DNA of 64,000 bases from Pseudorasbora parva (lineage: Eukaryota > Chordata > Actinopteri > Cypriniformes > Gobionidae): NCBI RefSeq assembly GCF_024679245.1, contig NC_090178.1:30388242-30452241 (forward strand), written 5' to 3'. Both the position numbers and the translations under genes were made by a program. The notes under the pieces were generated by a model, which made no database searches, was not told the origin of the DNA, and saw nothing but the letters and a program-made list of their open reading frames with translations. Shown one piece after another: positions 40,001 through 52,000 of this stretch. How positions within the stretch are numbered: the first letter of the stretch is position 1; each line of letters opens with the position of its first letter.

Positions 40001-43000
40001 CCTGAGCAGACACGGATGGTTAATGAGACCTGCCAGTCTTATTGAATAATTAATGGAAACAGATCACCTTGGTCAAAAGTATGAAACCGGAACCATGTGT
40101 TATGAGGGGTATATAGTTACAGATCCCTATATATTACCTCCATAGTATAGGTCTTGCCAGATCCTGTCTGGCCATAAGCAAAGATGCAAACATGATACCC
40201 ATCTATACAGGATGTGATGAGTGGCTCAATTTCCTGGAACACCTGAGAGATAAAACAAATAAAAAGCATTACTAAAATGCTTGATCATTTAAAGGGATAG
40301 TTCACCTAAAAATGAAAATCCATCATCATTTACTCACCCTCAAATTGTTCCAAACCTGTATGAATTTCTTACTTCTGCTGCACACACAATATTCAATATT
40401 TTGAAGAAACCAAACAGCTGATGGGGTACTTTATGAGGTATTGATGGGGTACTTTTTAGATGGGGTACTAAAAAAATACTATGGGGACCATCAAATGTGT
40501 GGTTACCAACATTTTTCAAAATATCTTCCTTTGTGTTCAGCAGAAGACATTCACACAGGTTTGGGTCAACTTGAGGGTGAGTAAATGATGACAGAATTTC
40601 ATTTTTAGGTGAACTACATCTTTAAGCAAGATATACTCTAGGGATGCCTTATACACCGATCAGGCATAACATTATGACCAAATATTGTGTTGGTCCCCTT
40701 TTGCTGCCAAAACAGCCCTGACCTGTCAAGGCATGAGGTGGCGCCTCCATGGATCAGACTTGTTTGTTAAGCACATCCAACATAAGCTCGATTGGATTGA
40801 GATCTGGGGAATTAGGTGGCCAAGTCAACACCTCAAACTTGTGCTCCTCAAACCATACCTGAACCCTTTTTGACTTGTGGCAGGGCACATTATCCTGCTG
40901 AAAGAGGCAACAGCCACCAGGAAATACTTTTTACATGAAAGGGTGTACATGGTCTGCAACAATGCTTAGGTAGGTGGTACGTGTCAAAGTAACATCCACA
41001 TGGATGCAATTTGAGCTACAATCGTCTGTTTGATCGGACGGCACAGGCCAGCCTTCAATACCCACGTGCATCAATGAGCCCATGACCCTGTCGCCGGTTC
41101 ACCACTGTTCCTTCCTTGGACAACTTTTGATAGATACTGACCACTGCAGAAAGGGAACACCCCACAAGAGCTGCAGTTTTGGAACTGTTTTGATCCAGTC
41201 GTCTAGCCATCACAATTTGGCCCTTGTCAAACTCACTCAAATCCTTAAGCTTGCTCATTTTTCCTGCTTCTAACACATCAACTTTGATAACAAAATGTTA
41301 ACTTGCTTAACTTATCCCACCCACTAACAGGTGCCGTGGTCATAATGCTGTGCCTGATTAGTGTAGGGTTATTGGCTGGTTTTAGAGATTTATTGGTACA
41401 CTTTAGTGTTGAAATCTTCTTGTGTATGCTTTCACCATATTTCATCTAACGCTCACTTAATATTAACAAATACTTTAATTACACTTGATTGTAATCTTTA
41501 GCTAATCCTAAAATTAATGCTTTACATTTTTAATAATGTGATGCTTAAATTCACTTGTACTGTGGCATTTAAAAAGATTGATTTTAGTTATTAATGTTTT
41601 ATTTTGTATTTATTCAGACAAAATAGTATACAATTAGACTACTAATGCTACTACTACTGATGTTTTAGTCTTTTAGTTTTTCATGTGAATGTGACTTTTG
41701 CTCTGCTTACCTCTTCTTGGGTGGCCTGAGGGTGAAAGACTTTATCCAGCTCAAAGTTTTTGCCCTTTCCCTTGCTTAAAACTGTGAGTGCAGATTCATT
41801 ATTGGGGTCTGTAGTCACAACTACTGCTTGGCCTTCCTCATGTTGATCTTCCTTCAGTACTGGCTTTACACGGCACAGCACACGGATATTACCTGGTAAA
41901 AATAATAAATAAATAAATAAATAAATATATTTATATATATTTTTTTAATATTTTGCTTGAATTTTATGGACAGAAATTATAAAAATGGTCATTAATGCCA
42001 ACCTTTAAGCTCAACCAGCTGCTCGTGGTACTTCCTCCGGAGCGCTACCTCCTTTCTGTATTTTTCCAAAAGGTCTTTGTTGGCCTCTGACATCTCATTT
42101 ATAGCTGCCATTATCTAGGGAATAATGTTGTAATATTAGAAAACAATTTATGTGACTATATCAAACTGTTAAATCTTAGAAGTTTAGTACAGGTTATTGT
42201 AGCATTAGATACATTTACTACGTGTCATTTACTTACCTGTTTCTTGGCTTCTTTGATAGCTGTCCCATAGAAGTCAGAAAAGTTGCGGACCTGACTGCGC
42301 AGACTGGCATAGTCGGTCTTCATAGAGCGTAACGTGGGAGGGAGAGCACTCAGACGCTTCTGGAGGGCTGGAAGTTACACATAGATACATGAACTGAGCC
42401 ATACGCATTGCAGCGTATTTAACAATGTCAACAACAGGGCTGCTGGTGAGCACACTCCTAAACCATAAGTCTTGAGGACTTCTCAAGTCTAGCAAAGATA
42501 ATAGATCAGGGATGGGCAATGATTAAAAAAAACTCACCTGCCTGTAGCCTTAGCAGAGATGCCCTTATTATTGGGAGATACGCGGGTCAGTGGTTCTATC
42601 ATTGGAAAATACGTGTCTTGAAAACCAATCACATTACAGCCTTGATATCACTGAATAACGAGTTGTGTGACAGTCAGTCACTGTTTGTGGATATCATAGA
42701 AATGAATGAGAAGTGTCGTAAACTGAATCCTACCTGTCGTGCAATTGTCTATGACTTTTCTTATAAAACAGAATTTTTTATGATGTAAACTCCAAAAATA
42801 GATCAATCCAAAACAAACAAATTTAGCCAATGGGCTGTCGATTCATTTAATTAAATTATAAGCTATTTCCTTATAAAAAGCAGTTTATTCAGTGTAATGA
42901 AGCCTCTCATCCATTGACATCCACTAAAAAAACTGCCTCTTGTCTCCTTCCCTGCATACCGCAGCATTAGCATGCACTGCAATTTTTTGGCTAAGGTTGC

Positions 43001-46000
43001 AGGCTTGCCTTCAAGTGGCTTTGGCATTATGTCCAGTACACACTGTATGATTTTAGGTTGTCCTAGATGAAAGATGACCAATTGTGGCAATCACTTTGGT
43101 CATTGCTCCTAAACGATGGTCCTATGTCATACAGCGAGAGAGGTTTAAAGATTGCCGTTGTCGTAATATTCCCACCAAAGATAGACTGTGATAATTTTCT
43201 GACAGTGTCAGAAACTTTGCATGATCACCTCACAGTGTGTTTGCTCCTATGGCCTACGTCTACTGACTACCCAATAAAAAGGCAACATGGCATGGCATAT
43301 TGACCGACAAAGCATGCCGTTAAAACTTAAAACTACTTACCTCAATCTCCATTTGCAAGTTAAGCATGCCAATCTTTCACCTAGCCATCTATTCTCCTCT
43401 TTCACTTCCTTCTCTTTCATGCTGATCTTGCTTTATTTGTTTACCACTAGCGCATGTGATGACGTTTTATTGTTCTATACTAACTTGCGTCGTAACCTAT
43501 GATTCAATGTGTCATCATTGTACAGTCTACATACATTTTGTACGCAAGTTGAGTGTGATTTGTAATGATCTGATAGGATTGCCGAAATGGCACAGTCTGT
43601 ACTATAGGACATTGATGGCACTCTAGGACGGACGTTGCCCATCCCTGCTATAGACAACATCAAGTGCGCCATTCAATACAAGGAAGATTATAGGGACCAG
43701 AAAACATGAAATCACCAAAACAATTTTTAAAGAATAGGCATGAATCCTCTATTAAGATTTGTAGTGTGTATATATACAGTAAACTCACTTATAAATTGGT
43801 CCTGCAGACTCTGGAGATGCTCCTCAGAGCAGTTGGCTGCCGCTTTTACAGCTGCCTCCTTCTTTTCCTCAAGATGTCCAATCTCTTTCAACAGCTCCTC
43901 CCTCAGGGTCCCAATCTCCCTCTCGTATGCAGCAATCTGTGGAGCAATTACTTTTTTAGAAGAGCTGAGGTTTACTACAGTTGTGTTCTGACTGTATAAT
44001 TCATGAGTTTTGTATCTGAGATCCCAGCAACAGAGGCTGATGAGATATTTAGTGTCTAGTTATATGGTATGTACAATCATAAAAACAAATGGAAAATGGA
44101 TAAAGCTTAGAAACCTTGTGTTGCAAATTGCAGCTGACTTCATCTGAATGTCTGATGTTCTCCTCCAGCTGTCGGCATCGATCTCTCTGGTTGCCTAGCT
44201 TCTCAGAAAGCTGTTCATTCTGCCGCTTGGCTTCAGATAGTTGACGTAGGGTTGAAGGTGACTCCACCGCCACGGTTTGGGTAACATACTAGAAGACGCG
44301 GAAAAATGATTTATTACTATTGATTCTCATTCTAGAGAGTACAGGAATGGACAAAATACGCATCTGTTAAAAATCAGGCTTTTTTAAGGTTTTTAATTCA
44401 TATTGTTGCGTTTTTCTTACTTTAACCACAGGCTCCTTGTTGCGTTCTTTGTCTAGTTCAAGCTGCAGCTCTCTCACGCTCTCCTCTCGTCTCCTGAGCT
44501 CTTCTGCCTTCCTCCATTCGCTCTGCTCCTTCTGGTGCTCCAGACGTGACAGCTGCTCTGCCCGCTGCTGCAGTGAACTTTCCAGCTGCAGAACACGACT
44601 GCGCAAATTCTCATTTTCCTATAGGGTACAATAGTATTCTAATAATTCATATAATTCATACAACCCCGTTGCATATGCACATAATAATGATGTCCAGGCT
44701 ATGTCCATATAAAATCTCACCTCACCTTTCAAATAGAAAGTAATAATAGAAAAAAAATTATACTTTTGCAGTCACTTTGTTATTCCATGTGTTATACTAG
44801 CCATGTGTTACACTCCATTACCCTTCAAATTGCGCAAATTGAAATTGCGAATTGACAATATGCCCAATGGAATTTTATTATTACACTATTAACTAACACT
44901 AAGTTTTTTTATCGACATTTAGAAAATATCGCAAAACGTTTTGCGAACATCTGTAATGGAAACGCAGCTACTGCAAAGGAAGCAACTACATTTATTCCAG
45001 TTACGGGACCTTTTGAATAAAAAAACTAGGAAATGTGGATTACCACTCAAACACAGGTGTCTGAACATTGAATTTCAAATATAACAATAGAACTGAAAAG
45101 TGATGGTTTGTAAGCCCAGCATGGATTTCACCATTATAGGATTATTGTTTTGTTGTTTGCTGACTTAAAAAAAAAACTTTTGTGTTGTCATTATTGTTAG
45201 TTTTTTGTTCCATTCTGATGTTAAGAGCTTGTATTCTTATATTTATTTATTGACACCGTTCTTACAGGGTTAGTTAACCCAAAAATGAAAATTCTGTCAT
45301 TAATTACATTCCATCATGTGGTTCGAAACCTGACCTCCGTTCATCTTCGGAACACAAATGTTACAAGGAAATGACATTGGTGTCAATGAAGGCCTGTCTG
45401 AGCCATCGGATTTCAACAAAAAATATCTTCATTTGTCTTTCGAAGATGAACGGATGTCTTACTGGTGTCGAACGACATTAGGGAAAGTAATTAATGAGAG
45501 AATTTTAATGTTTGGGTGAACTAACCCTTTAAGGGTTTGTGTGTCAAGTGTTAATCTCAACCACAAGCACCCTATAAAACTATAAATGGTTACCATAGTT
45601 ACTATTTAATCATTTGTTGGACAAGAAATCCTAATTATTTATTGGCTGAATGAGGCATTTTGTTATCATACATTTTGAATACATTTACATTTAGAACAAA
45701 AAAGTTTTTTCTGTAAAAATATTACTACAAATGTATTTTATGTATGTGTACAACAAAAAACATATACTACAAAACATATTTTACAAATATGTGCACTTTA
45801 TCCGCCAAGTTATTGTCTTCCGTGTAGGTCACGGACGTGAACTCACGCGATAGCGGCGCTCCTCCTCTTCTGGGTCATGTATCCGAACGGCGGATCTGCG
45901 TCATGCGTCGAGTTCACGTCAATAACTTGGTGGATAAAGTCGTTATTTTGATTTTTGTGCGCACAATAACTATTTTTGTCGCATTATAAAATTATTGTAC

Positions 46001-49000
46001 AGCCACTGTAGTGAGATGGACTTTGTAATGAGGTCTTTATTGCCTTTATAGGTCTTGTGAGTGGAAATGTACTGAATGCCAATGGAGGCCTTTCTGAAGC
46101 CTTTCTCAGCCATCAGTTTTCAACAAAAATATCTATTTGTGTTCTGAAGATGAACGAAGGTCTTACAGGTGTCCAACGACATGGGGGGGGGAGTAATTAC
46201 AGGGAGAGCAGAATTATTTGGCAAGTTGTATTTTTGAGGATTAATTTTATTATTGAACAACAACCATGTTCTCAATGAACACAAATTACTCATTAATATC
46301 AAAGCTGAATATTTTTGGAAGTTTTAGTTTTAGCTATTTTAGGGGGATATCTGTTTGTGCAGGTGACTATTACTGTGCATAATTATTAGGCAACTTAACA
46401 AAAAACAAATTTATACCCATTTCAATTATTTATTTTTACCAGTGAAACCAATATAACATCTCAACATTCACAAATATACATTTCTGACATTCAAAAACCA
46501 AACAAAAACAAATCAGTGACCAATATAGCCACCTTTCTTTGCAAGGACACTCAAAAGCCTGCCATCCATGGATTCTGTCAGTGTTTTGACCTGTTCACCA
46601 TCAACATTGCGTGCAGCAGCAACCACAGCCTCCCAGACACTGTTCAGAGAGGTGTACTGTTTTCCCTCCTTGTAAATCGCACATTTGATGATGGACCACA
46701 GGTTCTCAATGGGGTTCAGATCAGGTGAACAAGGAGGCCATATCATTAGATTTTCTTCTTTTATACCCTTTCTTGCCAGCCACGCTGTGGAGTACTTGGA
46801 CGCGTGTGATGGAGCATTGTCCTGCATGAAAATCATGTTTTTCTTAAAGGATGCAGACATCTTCCTGTACCACTGCTTGAAGAAGGTGTCTTCCAGAAAC
46901 TGGCAGTAGGACTGGGAGTTGAGCTTGACTCCATCCTCAACCCGAAAAGGCCCCACAAGCTCATCTTTGATGATACCAGCCCAAACCAGTACTGCACCTC
47001 CACCTTGCTGGCGTCTGAGTCGGACTGGAGCTCTCTGCCCTTTACCGATCCAGCCACGGGCCCATCCATCTGGCCCATCAAGACTCACTCTCATTTCATC
47101 AGTACATAAAACCTTAGAAAAATCAGTCTTGAGATATTTCTTGGCCCAGTCTTGACGCTTCAGCTTGTGTGTCTTGTTCAGTGGTGGTCGACTTTCTGCC
47201 TTTCTTACCTTGGCCATGTCTCTGAGTATTGCACACCTTGTGCTTTTGGGCACTCCAGTGATGTTGCAGCTCTGAAATATGGCCAAACTGGTGGCAAGTG
47301 GCATCTTGGCAGCTGCACGCTTGACTTTTCTCAGTTCACGGGCAGTTATTTTGCGCCTTGGTTTTTCCACACGCTTCTTGCGACCCTGGTGACTATTTTG
47401 AATGAAACGCTTGATTGTTCGATGATCACGCTTTAGAAGCTTGGCTATTTTAAGACTGCTGCATCCCTCTGCAATATATCTCACTATTTTTGACTTTTCT
47501 GAGCCTGTCAAGTCCTTCTTTTGACCCATTTTGCCAAAGGAAAGGAAGTTGCCTAATAATTATGCTCACCTGATATAAGGTGTTGATGTCATTAGACCAC
47601 ACCCCTTCTCATTACAGAGATGCACATCACCTAATATGCTTAATTGGTAGTAGGCTTTCCAGCCTATACAGCTTGGAGTAAGACAACATGCATAACGAGG
47701 ATGATGTGGTCAAAATACTAATTTGCCTAATAATTCTGCACTCCCTGTAATGTAATTAAGTAATTAATTTTTGGGTGAACTAACAGTTTAAAGCAACACT
47801 GGGTAACTTTTGCTCTCGGGGTCCCCCTACAGTTGGGAAAAAATAATGTCCTCAACTACTGTTGTAAGCTCTGTAATCCTACAACAGGGGATGCCATCGC
47901 GCGTGCATTTGTTGACATGACAACCCTGATAGCCCTGAACTAGTAATGCGCGGGTCGTCTCATAACCCGCGGACCCCGTATGTCTATTTAATGGTCGCGG
48001 GTGCGGGGCGGGTTGTAAAAATATATACAGTGGTGCGGGGCGGGCCAAATAACTTCAAATTCAGCGGATCTATGTATTTATTCACTAACGGGAAGAATCT
48101 CGAGACTAACTATATATCTGACGCAAATTAATGCAAATACTAATTTCCCAACTATAATTAGACTTAGAATTTTACTACTATTCTGTTTCTTTATGCTTTT
48201 TAAAATAAATAAAATTTGGGCTCCCCCAATGTTCAAGATATGGTTACGGCCTTGCTGTATACCTATGCATTAAAAGACATTCTTACCTTGATGAGCACAG
48301 AGCTGGACTGGGATGGGATGACTGACAGCTGCTGCAGAAGACCCTGAGTCACTGTGAGGCTGTGTTTTAAACTCTCATTCTCTGCTGATAAGCAAAGAAC
48401 TCGTTTTTCAGAGTCTGTTACTCCCTGGGGAAAGGAAAAAAAGTCAGAGTTGGCCTGGAAAAAAGTGTCTGATAGAACAGCCTAGATTAGCTTGCTCATG
48501 AATCATTTTGAGACTGTGTGGCCTGGTTTTAATGTGCTCAGTTTCTAATGCAGAGCACTGGAACATATTCTTCCAAAAGCTTACCGATGTAACTCTGAGT
48601 TTGGACAGCTCGTCTTCTCTTTCTTCAATACAGCTCTTCAGCTCATCAATCTACAGGGAGAAAATCAATTGTGTCAGACTATAACTAATGAACTGATGGA
48701 GAGGCTGAATGGATGAAATATGCAGATTGAAAAAAAGTAGATGTTGTTAGGATCGCAAAAGGGAGACAGTGAAAACACTGAATGTCAAAACATAACTGAT
48801 TGCACGAATAAATGTGGTGGGTTGAATGAGCGTATGAATGAATAGACGGAGTGACAGAAAGAGCACCTGCTGTTGGAAGGCCTGCACTTTAGTGTGGCGA
48901 TCTTGTTCTCTCTGCTCAAGCTGTGAATGAAGTGATCGCAGCTCTCCTCTCAGTTGACTCCTCTCTCCCTGCAGCCCGCAAAGAGATTCAACCAACTTAT

Positions 49001-52000
49001 GCAGGCCAACCGGAGATGAAGCAGGAAGCATGTACTCACCTGAACACAAACACACACATTGCATGAATGTTTAAAATGGAATTTTAAAAGAAACTCTTGA
49101 TGGACCTAATTGGCTTCCATAGTATGGAAAAAAATACTATGAAATTCAATAGCGCCCCACGATTGTTTGGTTACAAACATTCTTCAAATTATCATATTCT
49201 GTGTTCAGCAGAAAAAAATACATGTATACAGGTTTGGAACAACTTTTAATTATCACAGAGAAGAACACTCGTCCGACACTTGTGTCTAAAGTGCTTTATG
49301 AACATCCTTTTTTAATAGTTTCTTCTAGACACCAAATGTTTTATTAGAGACTTTCTTTAGAACATTTAATAAGCGGGATAATGTACACCCAGCCGGTTGT
49401 TACCGGTTTTATTGCTATAAAAGTTGAAGTTGAAAGTATACAGAGGCGCTATCAACAATCTCACAAACTGTGCTCAGAGTTCAAGATTTTAATAAAAATT
49501 CAAACATTTCTCATTTGATTCTTTCGCAATTCACATTAACTTTATAGTTTGTTCAGGGCAGGTGTGTCTTTAGTCCGTATTATATATATCCCTCATGTTC
49601 CCATTGTCTCTTGTCTGGCTTTATTGGTGTAACCGCTGTTTGGTGAGTGTCATGTCATGCTTAGTCAAGTCTTTGTTTATTTTGTATTGTATGTTTGGTT
49701 AATAAAGCTGCACATGGGTTTGTTAAACCTGCCTCCTCCGAGTGGATTTATTACAATAGTGCTATAATCTTACTTTATTTCAATATGGCTTCATCGGTTC
49801 CAATTTCTATTTCTTATAAGAAATGTTAGAAACATAACTAAAAACTCAATCTAGCAACCTCTGAGCCATACTACTTCTCTCTGGGTTAGTTTAAGACTCA
49901 AGACCCGAGTTTTGAACTCAAAGACTTGTGCAACGTGCCTGTCAGCCTAACTGCTCTGCAACATTTCATGTCGGTTAATTTGTCTGGTTAATTTGAAGAT
50001 TCAGTCTCTATTAAACCCCTGCTTTCCAAGAGCATACTCTGCTCTGATTGGTCAGATGGCCCAGGATGTTCTGATTGGTCTACTGCTTACAGCATGTTTT
50101 GGAAACGAAAAGCCTATTACCATATCTGAATATCAGCTCTGGAGGTTTATGATAAACTGATACAAAATACATTGCTTAAGAATGATCTTTAAAATATAGC
50201 TCTAAATACAAAATCTAAGTACTTGAATTGAATGAATGGAAAGATTGCTCTACATCAGTTGTTCCCAACCACGTTCCTGGAGGCCCACCAACAGTGCACA
50301 TTTTGCATGTCTCCTTTGTCTGACATACGACTTCTCTCTGGGTTAGTTTAAGACTCAAGACCCGAGTTTTGAACTCAAAGACTTGTGCAACGTGCCTGTC
50401 AGCCTAACTGCTCTGCAACATTTCATTTAGATTCCCGCCATTTATTATTGATATGCCGAGTCAGAGTTGCTGTCTTTTCCTGTGCTGTACAATAATTACT
50501 GAGGCAGGTGGCGTCAGTTAGTCTCGGGAGGAGCAAGTGGATTGGTGGGAAGGATGAATAGAGACACACAGGGATGCCACCACAAACGTGATGGAGGAAC
50601 AGGCTTGAACAAACAATGAAAATATTACACAACTTTCTGTAATTCCAGCCAACATATTATGATGGGACCAATGTAGGCATAATATGGGTATAAGCTATGG
50701 GCTAATTGAGATATGGGCCGACATGGAATGCCATGTAACTCAAGCCCAAATTGGCTCCACCATTAAATGTTGGTTGGGATATTTGATTCTGAATGATTTT
50801 GTAGTCAATATTTCTGTACAATGAACACTAAACTGTATAATTGACCGATACTGAAGCTGTGCTTTTTCATCATTCTCTTCCTCACATAAGAACACTATCC
50901 ACTGTATAATAATTTTATGCTTTTGTTGTTTAAAGGTGAATTCCCTTCCGCTATACACTGAATTTAATATAGTGTCTTGCAGCAGTGCACGTGAAGTTTA
51001 GCTGTGCTAGTTTGTAAGTGCACTTGCATTTGTAAGAGAAGCAGCTCTCACAATGTTTTATTCATCTCTGTGAGCCACAGAGAAACGTGCCTAAAGTGCT
51101 GTAGATGTACCAGCCGAGCAAATGGGTATTTTTGCTGCATACTAATAAAAGATAAGAGCAACATACACATGTATTCCTATGTCAATTAGCCACCTGATTA
51201 ACATGATTCATACTGTATATATATGTCATGTGGCTAATGGATCAATTGAAAATGTCACGTGAGTGTTATGACAAAAGGTTTTGCTGGTAGATAGTTATAA
51301 CTTATAAGTATACAGCTATCCATTTGATGGAAAAAATATTTGTGCAAACAACATTTAAATTAATTTCACATATATTTCATTATATAATCGTGACATAAAA
51401 AAAAAAAGCCTAGTTCTTTTTTTTTGTTTATTGTTTTTTGTAGGGATGTTTGAATTTTTTCTGAATGTGCAAGAGATGAAGAGGAATAGATAGTTTTTGC
51501 CAGGTAGTATATATCTCCTTTTTCAAACAACTCTGGGCTTAAAATAGCTCATTATATCCTGATATCCTGATGTGATTAATAGTCACATGCATGGGCACTA
51601 CAAAGCCAAGTATCTGACATTGAATTAGTGCAAGAGACGTGCATTTTAAACACACGCAGTGAGTCTGGTTGACAGCAAAGCTGTTGTAACAGTTGGCAGA
51701 AGAACACCTGGTGATGTCTGAGGAGAAACAGACTGCCAGAGAGTCCAGATGCCCTAATGTACATAGCGCTGAGGTCACTGCCAGGTGCCCTCTCTAAAAA
51801 CGTCAAGCTTCTATTTTTGGCACTTTCCCATTTAATTAAAGTACAATTTAAATCTATCCACATGATGTGAACAGGTCATTATCTTTCCCCTCATTGACGT
51901 CAAACTACAAAATTCAGAATCCAGAAACAAACAATGACATCACTTGTGGCCAGATTCACAAAATATTCTAACTTAAAGTGTCCTTATTAAGCTAATTTTG

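Larger units (their letters stand above)
37019..42114 (-). other. kifc2: kifc2 motor domain exons 12-19
   Basis: These exons encode residues 548-926. The kinesin-14 neck/motor junction [11 protein letters not shown] is at 582-592. The P-loop GQTGSGKT is at 669-676 and [11 protein letters not shown], typical of the motor core, follows the [13 protein letters not shown] block. Switch I SSRSH is at 784-788 and switch [10 protein letters not shown] at 812-819. The helix [18 protein letters not shown] is in exon 18, and the final [18 protein letters not shown] is near 894-911. All nucleotide-contacting motifs are intact, unlike human KIFC2, whose motor is more diverged. The tail after the motor is short. 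Confidence 0.93.
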
